A stretch of DNA of 64,000 bases from Leptasterias polaris (Eukaryota; Echinodermata; Asteroidea; Forcipulatida; Asteriidae), in NCBI GenBank assembly GCA_037783415.1, contig JAZGTN010000162.1, forward strand, positions 2,790,001 to 2,854,000. Direction: 5' to 3'. Shown piece after piece: positions 57,323 to 64,000 of the stretch. Positions within the stretch are counted from its first letter, which is position 1. Every line of letters starts with the position of its first letter. The position numbers and the translations under genes are program-made. The notes below the pieces were generated by a model. It did not search any database. It had not been told where the DNA came from and saw only the letters and a list, made by a program, of their open reading frames with translations.

Positions 57323-59091
57323 CCGTCGCGGCTAAAATATCCATTGCCAAATTATTTAGGCCGTCATCAATGAGTAACTGTTCTGTGTATTCTGAATTTA
57401 AACCAAAGCTGCTAAACAAAGGCCTACATGGGAAAGTTAAAAAGACAAACAAACAAGCAAAATAACTTTCATTCTGTGACTTCTTCATATGTATCCATGT
57501 ACAGTATGTACTTTCTAGATATGAATCAGTGTACAATATTGTAACATTTACAAGTTCATGACGCAGATGACCAGGCAAAGATCTCCAAGCAAGAAGATGG
57601 TTACTTTCCACCAGCCTGACATTAATCAAAGGCATCAACAAAAACAGATGCCTGATTCTGTTTGATTAAAATGCTTTGCAGTCGGCTGAAGTGATGAACA
57701 GATGGTTATTCCATGGTTAGTAGTCTAACAGCAAGCTCAGATCATAGAAAGGATGGCATGAGTGTGATGTGCATCTACTACGGTCATCTGTTTATATTGA
57801 TGCACTTGAATGATTACTGCCCCAGAAAGGTTGTACGCAATAAAATGTTACTACACAAGGCATTGTGAGAGGAGTGCACATCAATGTCTGTAGGAAACAT
57901 ATCTGGCTTCAAGGCTTCAATTAACATAATGCCTTAACTGCCACCAAGAGCAGTTTAGCCAGTTTCATAGAGCTGCTTAAGTAGGGTCATACATGTAGCT
58001 TGGCGTTTGTCCCTGTAATGCTGATTTACAGTCGATATTAAAAAGAAAGATACAACAAATGTCACTTGTGAACTTTACATGTACAGTGTCTACAAAAAAA
58101 TAAATAAAAAAATTCGCTGTATTTTCACATGAACTTAGAATCCATCCACGTTTAGTGAGGTAATTCAGCGTCTACCAACAGCATCTCTGGCCAGGCCACA
58201 GCATTTGGAACTGACACCAACCCTCGGATATCTGAGAAATTACTTAAAATAAGAATGCATTGAGTTGTTTCTCAGAATCAAATGCTTTTGGGTGAACAGT
58301 TATAAATCCAAACCATATTAATACTTCAAAGGGAATACTTTCTAATTAGTTTATACTGTACTACCAACAGCTGCAGTACATCTCAACAAGTAAGTTTTTA
58401 TCTATCTATGCTCATTATTTCTTTTAGTAGATGCCAGAGTATAACCCAACCTTTAAGCAGAAAATATCGCTTAGCAATAATCCGCAAAGCAGGATACTTA
58501 GTCAATAATCCGCAAAGCAGGATACTTAGTCAAAGCACATTTACTTGGTAATTTTGGGTGGTAACCGTATTCTGGTTAGTATAATTTTGTAATACTCATC
58601 TATTTTTTGTGCTTAGCACATGACCACTGGACTTGTCTGGTCTTGAGTTTACTGGCTCGATACTAAAAACACTGGCCTCTGGCCTGTGGTTCAAAACTGA
58701 AACTTCTTTCCATGTCTTCTCTCCATTGGGTTCTTGGCTAGTTCACTTTACTGAGAGTCCTTGGCTTCACAACCAGAATAAATGAAATAATATGAAATAC
58801 ATGTAAAACTACATTTGGAGACCTGTACACTGTCTACCTTATAGGAATAATCCCTGTATAAGGCCATGCTGTTATCCCTTAATAAGTTTGGGAGTTGAGT
58901 TGGGTGATGTACGTCACATACATGTATGTATTTAAACCTTGTCTTGAGATGACTAAACATTATTCACTGTGTTTAGCTTCCTGTAGTGAGACACAAGTGA
59001 CTTATTACCGTGTTCATCAGTCCCTACTTTAAAAAAATAGTTTGTCAGGGTTCCCCTGTTGACTTTTACCTGACGGTTATAGGGTGACTTT
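57323..59091. other. Intergenic with a partial MITE and a 28 bp duplication
   Basis: CAGTTTCATAGAGCTGCTTAAG at 57960-57981 looks like a lone left end of the GGGCCCAATT MITE. AATAATCCGCAAAGCAGGAT plus eight further bases is tandemly duplicated at 58478-58533, next to family-like GTGCTTAGCA words. No gene. Confidence 0.5.
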
Positions 59092-59470
59092 TAAAGGTTC
59101 GATCATAGATTGGTAAATATTCCAAAAATTAATGACCATATTATAAAAACTTACTCGTGTGGTAAGAAGCACTGCAGCTTTTGATAGTATAAACTATTTT
59201 GAGAAAGGATTCCCAATGAAGTAATTGGCCTTTACATGTACATGTATAGTTTGGATAATTTTTCCCTCCAAAAAGTGAAATGATTCATGCATGAATCGTT
59301 TGTCAGATTTCTGAGGGTTGGTGTCTGTTTGCAAATGCTGCGGCCAGTGATACGGTTGATACCAGTTGTCACCTCGCGAAAATTCTGTGACAGTTTTTAG
59401 CTGTTTTCTTAGCAAATATGTATTCAGCTGGAACTTTCACATAAGACTTTTATTGTATCTTTCTTTATAG
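59092..59470 (+). mobile_element. Decayed copy of the TTAA MITE
   Basis: Starts TTAAAGGTTCGATC and shares AAAACTTACT, GGTAAGAAGCA, CAGCTTTTGATAGTATAA and an AACTTTCACATAAG segment in the same order as 28771-29205. The right terminus is lost. Confidence 0.6.
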
Positions 59471-60239
59471 TGTTATCTATAATTCAGCATAACATTGATA
59501 AGATGAGATTCAGCAAGGCTTGATTTCGTCAACTACATGTACATGTAGCCTGGCTTGCAAATGCTGGTCAAGTTGATTTTGGGCTACTCAAATTAGTTAG
59601 TCCAGCTGACAAGGAAATTATTATGTATCATTTTAAAGATGTGATAGGTGCAAAATATTTTGTTGCTTATTGCCAGAGTATAGAGATTATTTTGTAACCA
59701 ATAACCAACTGAAACATTTTGTTTTTGTAATGATTGCAATATCTGAAATGACCAACAAGCAAGAAGTCTAACTTTTCAACTGAATCAGCTGATAACCCTC
59801 TCCTTTTTGTTTTGTTTTATAGTGCCATAGAAAAACAAAAAAACACTGTTCAAAGTTTTGTAAGCTTGGTCATTTTCTCTTTGTCTGCAAAATTACAAAA
59901 TTGCACGCCTACAGGTACAAGTAAAACCAGAGTTGCAAACTCTTCCTGATTGTGCAGAATTTTCCCTGAAAATAAACCAATCATAGATCATGTTAATTTA
60001 ATAGATGTCAATCCTGCCATGTTTAGATGAAAATCTCCCAGGTTACGGAAACATTTTATATAAATATCTCCCCGATTGTTGTACAAAGTGGCCCTGATTG
60101 CAAGATGCAAATGTTGGCAGCTCTGGAAAACAAATGTGCTGATGTTTACTTTGTTATTTATAAACTTTTTTGTAGGCTATTTCAGAACAGTGTAGTTCAA
60201 TAGTTGATTAGATCATTTCCATATATGTGATGAATATGC

Positions 60240-60402
60240 ATGACAGTACATCATTCTCTATTCACCTCCAGTATCCAATCACAGGCAAGCTGATGATGAT
60301 GGACAGCTGCAGGCTGTGCAATATGCAAATGAGGTAGTCCCATCACAGCTGCAGCATGTAGAGAAGAAGAAAGTCATTTCCCTCGGTGGTTAGAGAGTTG
60401 AG
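60240..60402 (+). promoter_or_regulatory. Possible promoter and untranslated first exon
   Basis: CCAATCA at 60275-60281 and the octamer ATGCAAAT at 60323-60330 precede a purine-rich stretch that ends in a good splice donor, GAG|GTGAGT, at 60402/60403. No downstream coding exon was found within the window, so this is a weak suggestion. Confidence 0.25.
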
Positions 60403-63400
60403 GTGAGTCTTAGAGGACCCTTTGCAGGAACGCAACTCACTTCCTTACTTACCTCTGTGTACTGTATCTCGTGGGACCTTGCAGTCACTTTGCAACTTCT
60501 ATAAAAACAAAAACGGAAATCTTTGTTTGTCCACGGCAAGCTTGGGAATTAGTGCATCTGTCTATACATGTACATGTAGCAGCTATTGAATTCACTTCTT
60601 TCAGGATCATTTCAAGAGCAGTCTTTTCTGAAGTGAGTAAAATAAAATGGTTGTATTTGTAATCTTGCTCTAAAAGTGTGTGTAGTGGCATTAGCAGAAA
60701 TGTGGTTTTTTGAGTTTATGTTCTAAACAGGTTTTTATATAGGCAGAAATGTTTTCTGTACATTTAGCGCTGAGTAAATTCATTAAAACATGGCGAATAT
60801 AAGGACATCAATTTTTAGAATTACATTTTTTAGTCTTTTAAGTTTTTAATAAGAAGTACAATTTTTTGTGTTTTTAATTAATTTTAATAATCTCGAACTT
60901 AGCCCTTGAAGGTGTGCTGTTTATTTGATTTTTCAGATGACAAAAATGTGTTTCACTCACTTTGAAGTCAGACTCTTTTTGTAGAATTAATTTTATTTTA
61001 ATGTACTCGGTACTTTCCGATTCCTGTCAATGTGAGGGGCAGGCATGATATTCTTCCGCCTTTAGTCTGATTTAAATTATCATTATTTTTTTGCCCCTGG
61101 AAAAATCAGAGATTGAAAATATAAATGTGTACAGATTTACACATATTGTAACTTATGGTATAGATGGTCATTTTGGAATATTTTTGCTTGAAGCGATACA
61201 GTTTTTCAGAAATGAGTCAAACACATAGTTTTGATGTTACGAGACCAAAACCTGCATTCGGGAATTTTCACTTTATTTTCTTGTGCCTTTTATGACCAAT
61301 TGTTCCTCAACTTTGCCTTTAAACTTTCACTTTCAATCATTTAAACTTCTTTCATGTGTACTGTACATTATGTGGGTCATAATGAGCAAATACTGGTCTT
61401 TGACTGTATACCAATGTTGGCCATATGCTTTAATATCAAGTTGAATACCCTATGCTTTCAAATTATACCCTTGAGTACAGTTTTTATTGATAACAAGAAA
61501 GCTCATTTAAACAACTGCAAACAAACTTAAAATTGGATTTTGCATAAAAGTGGATTTCGCATTTAACACTTGGTTTTAGCTATTCAATTAATATAAACTA
61601 AACAAATTTGTGAAAAATATACAAATTTCTGCAAGGCATGGAATTATTACTATTACTTTTTTTTTAAATTGCATGCACTATGGATTCTAGTGAAACTATT
61701 TTGAATGTTAGCATTTGAAAAATATTTAAAAAAAACATAAACAATTTATAATATTTGAAATTGAAGTAATTATCATGATGATTGACACCAGTTAGCAACA
61801 TAAATAATGTTGATATATTTTCTCTGGTAATTGCCATACATTGTACATGTTGTACCAAGTCCTTAAACACCTCTGTGCAAGACGTACATTTTTGAGCAGT
61901 CACGGTCTTTGACATTTTCATCATGGTTGGCTTGTTAGATGCCAGCAGCATCATCAGGTTTCTTCACCTACATTTGTAAACTTAGCCACTTCTCATTCAT
62001 GTAATCCATCAGCTGCTAGCATTGGTAATGTGATCAGACTGGATAGCCTAACCTTCATGTGGTGTCCGATTACAAACCAGTGACTCTATTGATCAGATCA
62101 AAACATCTTGAGAGGAGTCTACTACAGCGATTGAAGAAGAACTTGGAATTTATCTACCAGTACATGAGTAATGTAACAAGACTTGATAGTTGGTGACTAA
62201 TCAAATCAAAACAGCTTGAGAAGAGTCTACCCTGTTTATAGATAAACTCTTGAGTGTGGGTGTGCATCTGTACATCCACCAGTACTTGAGAAATATGATG
62301 AAACTTGATTGCTTGGTCAGTCAATGACTTATCCTATCCAAACAGCCTAAGAAAAGTCTGCCCAAAATATTAAAGAGAGAGTGGACATTTTTTTGTCATT
62401 ATTTGTTGGGCTAGTTCAAGAGACAGGCCTGTAACTCTGAAGCCACAAAGGTCATGCCCTCTATTGCCAGGTCTAAGGCCAACACCAATGGCCATGGCCC
62501 CTGTTTCCTCCCTGTATCCTGGTCTTGGCCTTGGTGTCCGCCCTCTCAAAGATTAAAATGCAGGCCTGTAGAAAAGGTACACATTCAGGTCACTTGCTAA
62601 GAGAAAGCACAACAAGATTTATGTCTGTAGCTTCATGAAGATAAAATGATATGGTGTGGAGTTTTCAGTTTCCCAGGTGATGCCCATCATCCAAATTGAA
62701 GTGTCAAATACAAATGTGAAAACATTCAGAGCAAGATTGAATAGTTTTGTGCTATGCGGAGTGAAATTAAGCAGTACACAGCTAGTAATACACAGGTATG
62801 GTGGACATCACTTCTTCCTTGGAATGTCAATCTGCTACATGTACTTGTTTTCCTTTCCTACATGTACATGTACATGTTGTACATGTACATGTACACCTAA
62901 AGGACAGTACAAACACCACATGTTAAAGTTAAGAACAACCATTCAAACCCACGTCACATTTCCAGCCAAGCTTTTAGCCAGGATTTGAAAATAGGGTGTC
63001 CAAATTTGACTGGATTGAAAAACAGGGCGTCCAAATTGTTGGGGTAAATTTTCAGCAAGCATGTACCACAGAACTATTATTGCATTTACTCTGTACTCCA
63101 CGTATGCTTTGGGTCTGGGCCGGTTAAAGGGTTTAAAAAAATGAAATCAGCACCGTACAGCCCTAAGAATCGTAGTATTTCGCGCAGTTTTATTATTATT
63201 TTTTAAGTTTGGGCGGGGTCACGACTTTTTCATATTGATTTCCCCCGTACAAGATCGAGTCGAGTTGCGGTATTCTACGGTATTCTACAAATAGCCCGCG
63301 AATTATATACGGAACAATGTTAACATTTCAACGTACATGTACATCATGTACATTTACAGTGTACCACCACTACGGACGAGGGATAGTTTGATAGTGAGGG

Positions 63401-63564
63401 AGGTGAGCATTTAAGAAGTACTGTCCTTCAATTTTATAGTGTGCAGTGAGCATTCTTTATTAAACCTGCATTACCAATACTCATGGTGGGAGGTTCACAC
63501 ATACAAACAGACACGCACGTTTTGACTCATACACTGCGCATGTGCGATGTTCTGCCTACATTAA
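60403..63564. other. Intergenic, no gene recognised
   Basis: (ACATGT)n palindromic tracts at 62858-62894 and 63332-63350. A repeated theme, AGCTTGAGAAGAGTCTAC, with ACTTGAT and CAGTACTTGAG words, occurs three times between 62100 and 62360 (about 110 bp period), probably a decayed tandem repeat. No exon recognised. Confidence 0.45.
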
Positions 63565-64000
63565 TATGATGACAGAAACATTTATTTCATACCGTCTCAA
63601 CAAATACAATACATTGTAGAAATCAAATAATTAATCAATATTTTTACATTATATGATTAAACTGAAAATTTAAATACATGAGACAATATGTAGGAATAAA
63701 GTGAAGTAAACAATATTACTTTTGTACTTTTCCCTATTTGACAGACAAAACAGACAAACACATACAGATAGGCTGACAGCCGAGACCAAACAAACATGAC
63801 CGAATAAAATATTATGAATCTACGATGACATTACAAATATGTATCTAACAGGTAGTTTTTAAGTTTTCTAGAAAATGTATTAATTGAAGCAGGTTGCTTA
63901 AAATGTATATGAAGGCTATTCCAATATTCTGTTCCACGTTGTATAACACTGTTTTTGTGAATGGAAGTTCTGCTATAATTGACATAAAAATCCCCTTTCA
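63565..64000 (-). mobile_element. 3' end of a further LINE
   Basis: C-terminal RT-protein coding sequence (63831-64000), then a 3' UTR ending ATGAAATAAATGTTTCTGTC near 63565. The element runs off the window edge. Confidence 0.65.
63831..64000 (-). CDS. LINE ORF2 C-terminus (partial at window end)
   Basis: In the minus frame the last residues include GDFYVNYSRTSIHKNSVI, RGTEYWNSL, KQPASINTFSRKLKNYL and a stop at 63833-63831. The pattern of arginine-threonine, then RG-x-x-x-WNSL, then SI-x-F-x-RKLK-x-YL, is the usual tail of non-LTR RT proteins. Only about 55 codons are inside the window. Confidence 0.7.
   Translation of the reverse strand, partial: KGDFYVNYSRTSIHKNSVIQRGTEYWNSLHIHFKQPASINTFSRKLKNYLLDTYL

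Noticed and set aside
62656..62988. A 110-residue protein
   Set aside because: The frame ends in Cys-Thr strings from a (TACATG)n tract, and no recognisable domain is present.

Overview
The window looks like nuclear DNA of an animal, most likely a marine deuterostome and probably an echinoderm. It has two spliced protein-coding genes of animal type, spread-out exons with GT-AG introns, and a dense load of short inverted-repeat elements, SINEs and LINEs. Runs of (ACATGT)n and the TAGGCCTA motif recur throughout. The species is not determinable from sequence alone; the echinoderm call rests on the look of the repeats and is inference.

Host genes. (1) Positions 2-4348, plus strand: the 3' part of a SAMD9/SAMD9L-like gene, cut by the window start, with a long exon and a short last exon at 4232-4348. 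(2) Positions 24799-29540, plus strand: a complete five-exon ARL6 (BBS3) gene, 183 codons plus stop, the small GTPase that recruits the BBSome for ciliary trafficking. Its introns hold two tRNA-headed SINEs and two MITEs. No other host gene could be supported; 60.2-60.4 kb has a weak promoter/first-exon signature.

Mobile DNA fills much of the rest. 5.2-7.8 kb: a small MITE, then a 2 kb TTAA-flanked element holding a degenerate short tandem array. 11.1-13.4 kb: a 5'-truncated LINE with an intact reverse transcriptase. 13.6-15.2 kb: MITEs and a degenerate telomere-like tract. 15.5-18.0 kb: a fold-back element with ~600 bp arms, carrying a Mutator-like element with a 9 bp target duplication. 18.7-19.9 kb: an element with 31 bp inverted repeats and an 8 bp duplication. 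20.1-23.2 kb: a 3.1 kb inverted duplication, with a transposon inserted in a tandem array between its arms. 28-45 kb: MITEs, SINEs and tandem repeats. 45.7-52.9 kb: a three-level nest, in which a LINE with one long ORF (2A-like motif, PHD finger, endonuclease, RT) is split by a DNA transposon that itself contains a second LINE. 54.6-57.3 kb: two small elements with 5 and 6 bp duplications. 63.6-64.0 kb: the 3' end of a further LINE.

The two host genes have no obvious functional link. The most informative features are the nested insertions, where target duplications and uninterrupted copies in the same window let the order of events be read directly. No CRISPR, operon or prokaryotic features are present.
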